Assembly (NCBI GenBank): GCA_040879985.1
Contig: JBBDJH010000016.1
Coordinates: 124,001 to 188,000 of the forward strand
Direction of reading: 5' to 3'
Source of the DNA: VRUE01 sp040879985
GTDB lineage: Bacteria > Actinomycetota > Thermoleophilia > Solirubrobacterales > 70-9
DNA: 64,000 nt
Shown here: positions 7,936-14,658 of the stretch, in pieces
Position numbering within the stretch: the first letter of the stretch is position 1
How the letters are laid out: each line of letters begins with the position of its first letter
Position numbers and translations under genes: made by a program
The notes under the pieces: model-generated
The model's input: only the letters and a program-made list of their open reading frames with translations
Told to the model about the DNA's origin: nothing
Databases searched by the model: none

Positions 7936-9143
7936 ACCAGTTCTTTGAACTCTTCGACGACGCGGTCGACGGAATCGCCGGCCACTTCGGTCGCGCGCAC
8001 GCCGGTCGCCCTGTCGGTCGCGACGATCACCCCGGTCGCGACCGCCGCGGCGATCAGGACCAGGGCCACCGCGGCCATCACGAAGCGGGCGAAGCGGGAG
8101 AAGACGCCGCGCTTGGCGGGGGCGCTCGGCGCCACCGCCGGCGGGCCCGGCTGCTGCTGCTGCGGCGCGCGCGCGACCGGGCGGCGGCTCGGCGACGCCG
8201 GGCGCAGCTCGGTGCGCTCGGTCTGGTCGAGGCGCTGCGTGGCGGTCTCGCCGCCGAGGACCCGGGTCGCGTCGGTGCCCTCCTCCAGCGGCAGGGTCAC
8301 GTCCTCGCCCTGCAGGCCGAGCTGCAGCCCGCCGGCCAGCTCGTCGGCGCTGGCGTAGCGCCGTGACGGGTCGCCCTCCAGGGCTCGCAGAACGGCGCTG
8401 CCGAGGCTCTCCGGCACGGCGTCGTTGTAGGTGCTCGGCGGCAGCGGCCGCTCGTTCTGCTGGCGCACCGCCAGCTCGGCCAGGCTCGATCCCTCGTAGG
8501 GCAGGCGGCCGGTGAGGAACTGGTAGAGGACGACGCCGAGGGCGTAGACATCGGTCGCCGGCGTGGCCTCCTCGCCGCGGACCTGCTCGGGCGCCAGGTA
8601 GGCGGCGGTGCCGACCACCGAGCCGACCTGGGTGATCCGGGTCTGCGCCAGCGCCCGGGCGATGCCGAAGTCGGTCAGCTTGACGGTCATCGGGCCGCCG
8701 CCGACCGGGCCGCCGACGATCATCAGGTTGCCGGGCTTGACGTCGCGGTGGATGATCCCGCGGCGGTGCGCGTAGTCGAGCCCGGCGCATGCCTGGGTGC
8801 CGGCCTCGGCCGCGATCTCGGGCGCCAGCGGGCCCTGCCGCTGCAGGATCTGCGCCCCGGAGCGGCCCTCGACGTACTCCATGACGATGAAGTGACGGGC
8901 CTCGTCGATGCCGGTGTCGTAGACCTGGACGATGTTGGGGTGGATCAGCTTGGCGACCGCCAGCGCCTCGCGGCGGAAGCGGGCGACGAAGCGCTCGTCG
9001 TCGGAGAGGTGCTCGGCGAGGATCTTGACGGCTACGGTGCGCTCGAGGGTCAGGTCGGTCGCCTTGTAGACGTTCGACATGCCGCCCGAGCCGAGCCGGT
9101 CGCCGAGCTCGTAACGTCCGGCGAGGGTTCCGGCCGCCATCAT
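7917..9143 (-). CDS. Membrane-anchored serine/threonine protein kinase (PknB-like, no PASTA)
   Basis: This Hanks-type kinase signals from the membrane. The kinase domain spans about residues 10-275 with GSGGMSNVY glycine loop, VAVKIL Lys, HRDVKPGN catalytic loop, DFGIAR metal motif and APEQ. A Pro/Gln-rich juxtamembrane segment follows, then a single membrane helix near residues 358-380 and only about 28 extracytoplasmic residues, so it lacks PASTA repeats. Its start overlaps the stop of the upstream lipoprotein gene (ATGA), which suggests the two act together. The 3' end overlaps the convergent tgt gene. Confidence 0.93.
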   Translation of the reverse strand: MMAAGTLAGRYELGDRLGSGGMSNVYKATDLTLERTVAVKILAEHLSDDERFVARFRREALAVAKLIHPNIVQVYDTGIDEARHFIVMEYVEGRSGAQILQRQGPLAPEIAAEAGTQACAGLDYAHRRGIIHRDVKPGNLMIVGGPVGGGPMTVKLTDFGIARALAQTRITQVGSVVGTAAYLAPEQVRGEEATPATDVYALGVVLYQFLTGRLPYEGSSLAELAVRQQNERPLPPSTYNDAVPESLGSAVLRALEGDPSRRYASADELAGGLQLGLQGEDVTLPLEEGTDATRVLGGETATQRLDQTERTELRPASPSRRPVARAPQQQQPGPPAVAPSAPAKRGVFSRFARFVMAAVALVLIAAAVATGVIVATDRATGVRATEVAGDSVDRVVEEFKELVQKNTE

Positions 9144-9748
9144 TCGCCCCCGCCGGCGGGGCTGCCCGGGCTGACGCCGCCCGAGGGGCTTTCGGTGCCT
9201 TCTTCTTCGCCGGGCGGCGCGCTGCCGGACGGCGGCCCTTCGCCTCTGCCTTCGGCCTGGGGCGGCGGCGTGGGCGAGGTCGACGGCGTGTCGGGCCCCT
9301 CGTCTTCCCGCGGTCCCGACTGTTTCCCCGCCCTCTCCTCGTCGTCATCTTTCTCGTCGCTGTCTTTGCCGCCCCGCGACCTCTCCTCGCCTTCGTCTTC
9401 TTCGGCTTCGGATGGGATCTCCGCCGGCGCGATCGCTTCCGTGCTCGTTTCTTCGCATTCGGCGATCACTTCTTGCAGCCGCGCCGCGCCGCCTTCCAGC
9501 GCCCGCTTCAGTTTCGGGTCGACGCCTTCGACCGCTTCGATCTGTTCGCCGACCTGCTGCGCGGCGCTTTCGGCGCCGACGCAGTCGCCTTCGTCGGAGA
9601 GTTGCTGGACGGTGTCGAGGTTGGCGGTGATCTCGCGCGCGGTTTCCCCGGGCAGCAGCTTGGCGTCCTCGCCGCCGCAGGCGACCAGCGCCAGCGCGGC
9701 GGTGGCGGCGAGCGCCAGGGCGAGCAGCGATCGCGGCGAGTGAGCCAT
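9140..9748 (-). CDS. Putative lipoprotein with acidic, Pro/Gly-rich tail
   Basis: The 202-residue product starts with a lipoprotein signal peptide (SLLALALAATAALALVAC, lipobox LVAC near residue 26). A helical domain of about 90 residues with two Cys follows, then a low-complexity tail rich in Glu, Asp, Ser, Pro and Gly. It would be anchored outside the membrane. ATGA overlap with the kinase gene suggests a sensor or partner for that kinase (inference). The ATG at 9748 has a TAGACT hexamer 7 nt upstream (9756-9761) and no ribosome site, so it is probably leaderless. No family is recognised. Confidence 0.75.
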   Translation of the reverse strand: MAHSPRSLLALALAATAALALVACGGEDAKLLPGETAREITANLDTVQQLSDEGDCVGAESAAQQVGEQIEAVEGVDPKLKRALEGGAARLQEVIAECEETSTEAIAPAEIPSEAEEDEGEERSRGGKDSDEKDDDEERAGKQSGPREDEGPDTPSTSPTPPPQAEGRGEGPPSGSAPPGEEEGTESPSGGVSPGSPAGGGE

Positions 9749-9801
9749 CCGGCCGAGTCTAGAGAACCGGGTGCCGGGCTTATTTTCCCTGCACCTGAGC
9801 G

Positions 9802-10545
9802 TCATGAGCCGACGTGGAGGCGGTCGGCGAGGCGCCTCGGCAGGCCGGCCCCGGCGATCGACGCAGCGGCCCGCTCGATGTCGTAGCCGACCCGGTGGAA
9901 GCGGGCGCTCTGCCCGTCGCTGTCGAGCTCCAACCAGGCGGCGCGGGGGTCGCCGTCGCGCGGCTGGCCGACGCTGCCGGGGTTGATCAGCCATTGGCCG
10001 CTCGCGAGGTCGAGCAGCGAGTCGTCGCTGGACTGGGCGCCGCGGACGTCGTCGCCCTGCTCGGCGGTGGCCGGGCGCGTGAAGAAGAGCGAGACGTGCG
10101 AGTGGCCGATCAGGGCGATGCGGGCGGCCTGTACGTCGAAGCAGGCACCGGCCTGCTCGGCGGAGAGGACGTACTCCCAGACCGGGTCGCGCGGCGAGGC
10201 GTGGAAGAGCCCGATGCCCTCGCGTTCCCCGGCGGGCTCCAGCTCACGGAGCAGCTCGAGCGTGCGCTCGGCGACGTTCTCGCGCGTCCAGGCGACGGCC
10301 GCGGCGGCGGCCTCCGAGAAGGCGGCGATGTCGAGCGCGCCGAGCACCGCAAGGTCGTGATTGCCGACCAGGCCGATCGCGCAGCGCTCGCGGACCAGGT
10401 CGGCGCAGCGGTCGGGCTCGGCCCCGTAGCCGACCGTGTCGCCGAGGCACCAGATCTCCTCGACCCCGGCCGCGTCGATCGCCTCGAGGACCGCCTCGAG
10501 GGCCGGCAGGTTGGCGTGGATGTCGGTGATCACGGCTACGCGCAC
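9802..10545 (-). CDS. Metallophosphoesterase (YfcE/calcineurin-like)
   Basis: This predicted phosphodiesterase of 247 residues shows the metal-ligand series in order: ITDIHAN (D-x-H) at the N-terminus, WCLGDTVGYG (GD), LVGNHD (GNH), and near the C-terminus GHSHVSLF with INPGSVGQPRDG. This is the MJ0936/YfcE group, which acts on small phosphodiesters or nucleotides. The GTG at 10545 is chosen because VRVAVITDIHANLPAL is the family N-terminus; an upstream extension would run through the palindromic element at 10548-10708. It is transcribed divergently from argS. Confidence 0.88.
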   Translation of the reverse strand: MRVAVITDIHANLPALEAVLEAIDAAGVEEIWCLGDTVGYGAEPDRCADLVRERCAIGLVGNHDLAVLGALDIAAFSEAAAAAVAWTRENVAERTLELLRELEPAGEREGIGLFHASPRDPVWEYVLSAEQAGACFDVQAARIALIGHSHVSLFFTRPATAEQGDDVRGAQSSDDSLLDLASGQWLINPGSVGQPRDGDPRAAWLELDSDGQSARFHRVGYDIERAAASIAGAGLPRRLADRLHVGS

Positions 10546-10547
10546 TC

Positions 10548-10708
10548 GTGCCCTGCCCCGCAACGTCCGGCCGGAAATGACGGCCCCAGATCGTCGCCAT
10601 ACTGCGTCCTCGGTCGTCCGAATAGAACCACTATTCGGACTCCCTGCGTCCTTGTCTGGCAACGCCTGTGTCTCGTCATTTCTCGGCCAACGTTACGGGG
10701 CAGGGCAC
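10548..10708. repeat. 161-bp inverted-repeat element with nested CGAATAG hairpin
   Basis: Imperfect ~35-bp arms at 10548-10582 and 10674-10708 (shared core GTGCCCTGCCCCG and GAAATGACG) flank a centre that holds a perfect 10-bp hairpin at 10616-10640 (GTCCGAATAG, loop aacca, CTATTCGGAC). It fills the space between the divergent phosphoesterase and argS genes. The size and nested palindromes resemble a MITE-like insertion, but no transposase or clear target duplication is seen. Confidence 0.7.
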
Positions 10709-10753
10709 CGGGCCAGCGTACCCGGGCAGGTTGCGGTCCATACGATGGGGGCC

Positions 10754-12388
10754 GTGAGCGGGACGGATTCGATCGCCGAGCTGCGCGCCGCCGTGCGCGG
10801 CGCGGCGCTGGCCCTGCGCGACGGCGAGCCGACCGGCCCGGAGCCGACCCTCGACCGGCCGCCGAAGGCCGAGCTCGGCGACTACAGCTCCAACGCGGCG
10901 ATGCTGCTGGCGGCGCCGCTCGGCGAAGCCCCCCGCGAGGTGGCGGCACGGCTCAGCGCCGAGCTCGAGGACAAGCTGGGCGCCGCGGGCAGCCTCGACC
11001 GGATCGAGGTGGCCGGGCCGGGCTTCGTCAACATCTTCCTCTCCGACGAGTGGTACCGGGGGGCGATGGCGCGGCTGGCGGCGGCCGGCGAGCGGCTCGG
11101 CCCGGCGCCGCTCTCCGCGCCGCAGCGGATCCTGGTCGAGTACGTCTCGGCCAACCCGACCGGGCCATTGCACGTCGGCGGCGGCCGCCATGCCGCCTAC
11201 GGCGACAGCCTCGTGCGCCTGCTGAAGGCGGTCGGGCACGAGGTCGAGAGCGAGTACTACGTCAACGACGCGGGCGGCCAGGTGCAGCGCTTCGCCGCCT
11301 CGATCGGCGCCGCGATGACCGGCGCCGAGCCGCCCGAGGGCGGCTACAAAGGCGAGTACGTCACCGAGCTGGCCGAGCGCCTGCGCGGCGAGGGCCTCGA
11401 TCCGGCCGACGACGAGGCGCTCGGCCGACGCGGCGTCGAGCTGATCCTCGAGGGGGTGCGGGGGACGCTCGATCGCTTCGGGGTCCAGTTCGACAACTGG
11501 TTCTCGGAGCGCGACCTCTACGCGGGCGGCGAGGTCGATGCCGCCCTGGAGCAGCTCGAGCAGCGCGACCACACCTACCGCAGCGAGGGCGCCCTCTGGC
11601 TGCGCAGCAGCGATTTCGGCGACGACAAGGACCGGGTGCTGGTCAGGGCCGACGGCGAGCCGACCTACGTCGCCGCCGACGTCGCCTACCACCGCGACAA
11701 GCTGGAGCGCGGCTTCGAGCGGCTGATCGACGTGCTCGGCGCCGATCACCACGGCTACGCGCCGCGCCTGCACGCCGCGATCGCCGCCCTCGGCGCCGAC
11801 CCCGACGTGCTCGAGGCGCTGATCATGCGGCTCGTCCACATCGTCGAATCGGGCCAGCGGGCACAGATGTCGAAGCGCAGCGGCGACTTTGTCTCGCTCG
11901 ACGAGCTGATCGACGACATCGGCGTCGACGCGGCGCGCTGGTTCATGCTCTGGCGCAGTCACGAAACGACCGTCGACCTCGACCTCGACCTGGCCCGGCG
12001 CGAGTCCAGCGACAACCCCGTCTACTACGTGCAGTACGCCCACGCGCGGATCGCCAGCATCCTGCGCAAGGCCGGCGGCGACGGGGGGGAGGCCGGCGTG
12101 CCGACGCCGGGGACGCCGCTGCAGGCGGCGGAGCGCGACCTGGTCAAGCGCCTGCTCGAATACCCCGACGAGGTTCGCGAGGCGGCGGCGCGGCGCACCC
12201 CGCACCGGATCTGCGCCTACTCGACCGCGGTCGCCGCCGACTTCCACGCCTTCTACCGCGACTGCCAGGTCGTCGGCGCCGAGGGGGAGGGGGTCGAGCG
12301 CTCCCGGCTCGGCCTCAGCCGGCTCGCCCAGCGCACGATCGCCGCCTCGCTGGGCCTGCTCGGCATCTCCGCCCCCGAGCAGATGTGA
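10754..12388 (+). CDS. argS: Arginyl-tRNA synthetase
   Basis: This class I synthetase charges tRNA-Arg. It has an N-terminal Add1-like domain, the HIGH-type motif HVGG in SANPTGPLHVGGGR near residue 133, and KMSKS-type QMSKRSG near 375. The C-terminal anticodon-binding domain ends in LLGISAPEQM, the family terminus. From the GTG at 10754 the protein has 544 residues. A TACGAT hexamer at 10741-10746 ends 7 nt before this GTG and supports it over an in-frame ATG at 10745 that would lie within that promoter element. It overlaps the following gene by GTGA. Confidence 0.95.
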   Translation: MSGTDSIAELRAAVRGAALALRDGEPTGPEPTLDRPPKAELGDYSSNAAMLLAAPLGEAPREVAARLSAELEDKLGAAGSLDRIEVAGPGFVNIFLSDEWYRGAMARLAAAGERLGPAPLSAPQRILVEYVSANPTGPLHVGGGRHAAYGDSLVRLLKAVGHEVESEYYVNDAGGQVQRFAASIGAAMTGAEPPEGGYKGEYVTELAERLRGEGLDPADDEALGRRGVELILEGVRGTLDRFGVQFDNWFSERDLYAGGEVDAALEQLEQRDHTYRSEGALWLRSSDFGDDKDRVLVRADGEPTYVAADVAYHRDKLERGFERLIDVLGADHHGYAPRLHAAIAALGADPDVLEALIMRLVHIVESGQRAQMSKRSGDFVSLDELIDDIGVDAARWFMLWRSHETTVDLDLDLARRESSDNPVYYVQYAHARIASILRKAGGDGGEAGVPTPGTPLQAAERDLVKRLLEYPDEVREAAARRTPHRICAYSTAVAADFHAFYRDCQVVGAEGEGVERSRLGLSRLAQRTIAASLGLLGISAPEQM

Positions 12389-12999
12389 AGGTCCTGGCGG
12401 AGATCCCCGCCCGGTCCTCGCCCGAGCTGCGCACAGGGACGCTGCGCCGCGGAGACCTCGCCGTCTTCGGCAGCCTGCTCGAGGGCCTGCGCGGCCGTCG
12501 CGCGGTGCTGCTGACGGGGAGCGCCCCGGCGCGGCGCGAGACGGCGGCCGGGCTGGCGGCCGCGGCCGCGGCGGCGGGAACGCGCACGGCGCTGCTCGAG
12601 TGCGACCTCGCCGACCCCGGGCTTGCCGACGCGCTTGGCCTCTCGAACGCCCCGGGTCTGCACGAGCACCTGCGCGGCGGCGCCGGCGTGGGGGACGTCC
12701 TCAGGCCCGTCGTCGTCGCCGGCCCCGGCTCGGTCGCCGCCAGCGAGCCGCTGGTCTGCGTGGTGGCCGGACGGCCGACCGCCGACGGCGCCCGCCTGCT
12801 CGCCTCGGACGCCTTCGCCGGGGCGCTGGCGGGACTGCGCAAGAGCTACGAGCTCGTCGTGATCGACGGCCCGCCGCTGGGCGACGAGCACTCGCTCAGG
12901 GTGCTGCTCGCCCAGGTCGACGCGACGATCGCCTGCCTCGGCCCAGCCGACCCGCGCAACCTGCCGGTATCGGTGACCGGCCTGGTGATTCAGCACTGA
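12385..12999 (+). CDS. MinD/CpsD-like P-loop ATPase-fold protein with degenerate Walker A
   Basis: This 204-residue protein is related to the tyrosine-kinase/ParA-like domain of polysaccharide co-polymerases. VLLTGSAPARRETAAGLA occupies the Walker A place but lacks the GKT/GKS core, LLECDLADPGLADALGL matches the switch I Asp region, and LVVIDGPPLGDEHSL matches Walker B. The loss of the P-loop Lys suggests altered or no ATP hydrolysis. The GTG overlaps the argS stop. It could relate to envelope polysaccharide control, but nothing adjacent confirms this. Confidence 0.6.
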   Translation: MKVLAEIPARSSPELRTGTLRRGDLAVFGSLLEGLRGRRAVLLTGSAPARRETAAGLAAAAAAAGTRTALLECDLADPGLADALGLSNAPGLHEHLRGGAGVGDVLRPVVVAGPGSVAASEPLVCVVAGRPTADGARLLASDAFAGALAGLRKSYELVVIDGPPLGDEHSLRVLLAQVDATIACLGPADPRNLPVSVTGLVIQH

Positions 13000-13031
13000 G
13001 CGACAGTGCCGGGTTGAGGCGGGAGTTCCGA

Positions 13032-13080
13032 CCCGTGGTCGAGGTTTGAACCGCTATGCGACTCAAACCTCGACCACGGG
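13032..13080. terminator. Strong hairpin between convergent genes
   Basis: An exact 18-bp inverted repeat (13032-13049 and 13063-13080, core GTGGTCGAGGTTTGA) with a 13-nt loop lies between two convergent genes ending at 12999 and 13087. It has no T-tract on either strand, as is common for actinobacterial terminators, and would serve both strands. Confidence 0.65.
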
Positions 13081-13086
13081 GTCGAG

Positions 13087-13563
13087 TCAGAGGTCGTAGC
13101 GGGCCAGATCGGCGTCGAGGCGCTCGGCGTCCTCGCCCTGCGGGGCCTCGGGGCCGCCGCGTCCGGGCCCGGCCGGTTCCCCGGCCCGTCGCCAGCGGCG
13201 CACGCCGAGCGCCAGCGCCAGAACCGCCAGCACGAAGGCAAAGGCGGGCACCAGGTAGGCGGTGAGGTCGAAGCCCGAGCCGCGTGGCAGCGCCAGCACC
13301 TCGTCGCCGTACTGGGTCACCAGCGCTTCCTTGATCTCGGCCTTGCTGTGGCCCTGCGCGATCATCCGCCGGATCAGCACCCGCTGGCGTTGCGCCTGCG
13401 GCGATCCGGCCAACTCCAGCAGGGTGCCGCAGATCGGGCACATCACCTCGTCTTCGATGTCGGCGAGGTTGGCCTGCGGCGCGGTGGGTGCGGCGGCGGC
13501 AAGCGCAGGGAGCAGGAGCAAGGCCAGCGCGATCGAGAGAAGCACTTTGCCAGTGCGGCTCAT
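13087..13563 (-). CDS. ccmH: Cytochrome c maturation protein CcmH/CycL-type
   Basis: This membrane-attached thiol reductase prepares apocytochrome c for haem ligation outside the membrane. A signal sequence (residues 5-25) is followed by the CcmH core with MCPICGTL (CxxC near residues 42-45), a three-helix bundle (QRQRVLIRRMIAQGHSKAEIKEALVTQYGDEVL) and a membrane helix near 105-125. The protein has 158 residues, the single-CcmH-domain form. It overlaps ccmG by ATGA and ends near a convergent hairpin. Confidence 0.92.
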   Translation of the reverse strand: MSRTGKVLLSIALALLLLPALAAAAPTAPQANLADIEDEVMCPICGTLLELAGSPQAQRQRVLIRRMIAQGHSKAEIKEALVTQYGDEVLALPRGSGFDLTAYLVPAFAFVLAVLALALGVRRWRRAGEPAGPGRGGPEAPQGEDAERLDADLARYDL

Positions 13564-14081
13564 TGTCGCCGCTCGATGACCGGCACGATGTTTTCCTCGA
13601 TGAAGCGCCGGTCGACCGGGCCGCGCCAGATCAGCGCCAACCGTCCCCGCGGGTCGACGAGGAAGTTCTCCGGGACGCCGGTCGAGCCGAAGGCGGCGCT
13701 GCGCTCGTCGCCGATCGAGCGCAGCTGCGGGAAGCCGACCCGGTGCTCGCGCAGGAAGGCGAGCGCGTCGTCGCTGTTGTCCTGGACATTGATCCCGAGC
13801 ACGCTGACGCCGCGCTCGCGGTAGCGCCGCGCGAACTCCTCCAGCTCGGGCGCCTCCTGGCGGCAGGGGCCGCACCACGAGGCCCAGAGGTTGACCAGCA
13901 CCCAACGGCCGCGGTAATCGGCGATCGCGCCCTCGCCGGGGCCGCCGAGCACCGGCAGGACCCGGTCCGGCGCCGGGTCGCCGACGGCGATCTTCGCCTC
14001 GCCCTTGCTGAGCAGGCCGAAGCCGAGCAGCCCGATCAAGGCGCAGACGGCGAGAAAGGCGAAAAAGGAGCGGCTGCTCAT
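13560..14081 (-). CDS. ccmG: Thiol:disulfide interchange protein CcmG/DsbE (TlpA-like)
   Basis: This extracytoplasmic thioredoxin-fold reductase in cytochrome c maturation hands electrons to CcmH or the apocytochrome. It has an N-terminal membrane anchor (residues 5-25), then a thioredoxin domain with WASWCGPCRQEAPEL (WCGPC near residue 70) and the cis-Pro loop GVPENFLVDPRG. Its 173 residues are typical. A TAATCT hexamer at 14091-14096 lies 9 nt upstream of the ATG with no ribosome site, suggesting a leaderless start. Confidence 0.92.
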   Translation of the reverse strand: MSSRSFFAFLAVCALIGLLGFGLLSKGEAKIAVGDPAPDRVLPVLGGPGEGAIADYRGRWVLVNLWASWCGPCRQEAPELEEFARRYRERGVSVLGINVQDNSDDALAFLREHRVGFPQLRSIGDERSAAFGSTGVPENFLVDPRGRLALIWRGPVDRRFIEENIVPVIERRQ

Positions 14082-14166
14082 CGCCGGCGAAGATTAGACG
14101 GGCGGCCACCCCAACCCTCCCACCTGTCCGGCTGGCCCGAGTGTCCTGACTAGAATCAGCCGCGAC

Positions 14167-14239
14167 GCGGACGTAGCTCAGCTGGTAGAGCGCGAGCTTC
14201 CCAAGCTCGAGGTCGCGGGTTCGAGACCCGTCGTCCGCT
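14167..14239 (+). tRNA. tRNA-Gly (CCC anticodon)
   Basis: The cloverleaf is complete. The acceptor GCGGACG pairs with CGTCCGC, and the D arm reads GCTCAGCTGGTAGAGC. The anticodon stem CGAGC/GCTCG closes a TTCCCAA loop, giving anticodon CCC. The T arm is GCGGG-TTCGAGA-CCCGT with one wobble pair. The variable loop is short (aggtc) and CCA is not encoded. Confidence 0.96.
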
Positions 14240-14267
14240 TTCTTCCCCTCCCCGGCGTGCCGTCGCG

Positions 14268-14555
14268 CTACCGGGCGGTCCTGCGCCGTCCCTTTCGCTT
14301 GCGCTCCTTCCTAGTGCCGTCGACCGCGCGGTAGAAGTGCTCGATCGCGCCGCGGACCTGTTTTTCGTCGACCACTTCGACCAGGCCGGACCGGCGTAGC
14401 TCGATCACGTGGTAGTTGACCGTGCTCAGCGGCGCCTGCAGCTCGAGGCTGAGCTCCTTCGGCGACAGGATCCGGCCGTCGTCGATGGCGAGGACCTCGA
14501 GGATTGAGACGCGCAGTGGGTGGGTATTGCTACGAGCGAGCAGTTCCCAATTCAT
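14268..14555 (-). CDS. ArsR-like winged helix-turn-helix transcriptional regulator
   Basis: This 95-residue DNA-binding protein has an ArsR-type winged helix. HPLRVSILEVLA is helix 1, LSPKELSLELQAPLSTVNYHVIELRRSGLVEVV covers the recognition helix and start of the wing, and a basic tail (KERKRKGRRR) ends the protein. No metal-binding Cys pair is visible, so it is unlikely to be a metal sensor. It is divergent from the 991-residue secreted protein gene; the 103-bp spacer is A/T-rich for this genome and may hold a shared promoter and operator. Confidence 0.82.
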   Translation of the reverse strand: MNWELLARSNTHPLRVSILEVLAIDDGRILSPKELSLELQAPLSTVNYHVIELRRSGLVEVVDEKQVRGAIEHFYRAVDGTRKERKRKGRRRTAR

Positions 14556-14658
14556 GGTTACCTCACTTTTGTTGACCGGGGAATACCTAAAAATACTAGC
14601 GTGGATCATCAAAATCGGGTAATGTCCTCGGCAATGATTCGAGGAAGGGAGAATCCGG

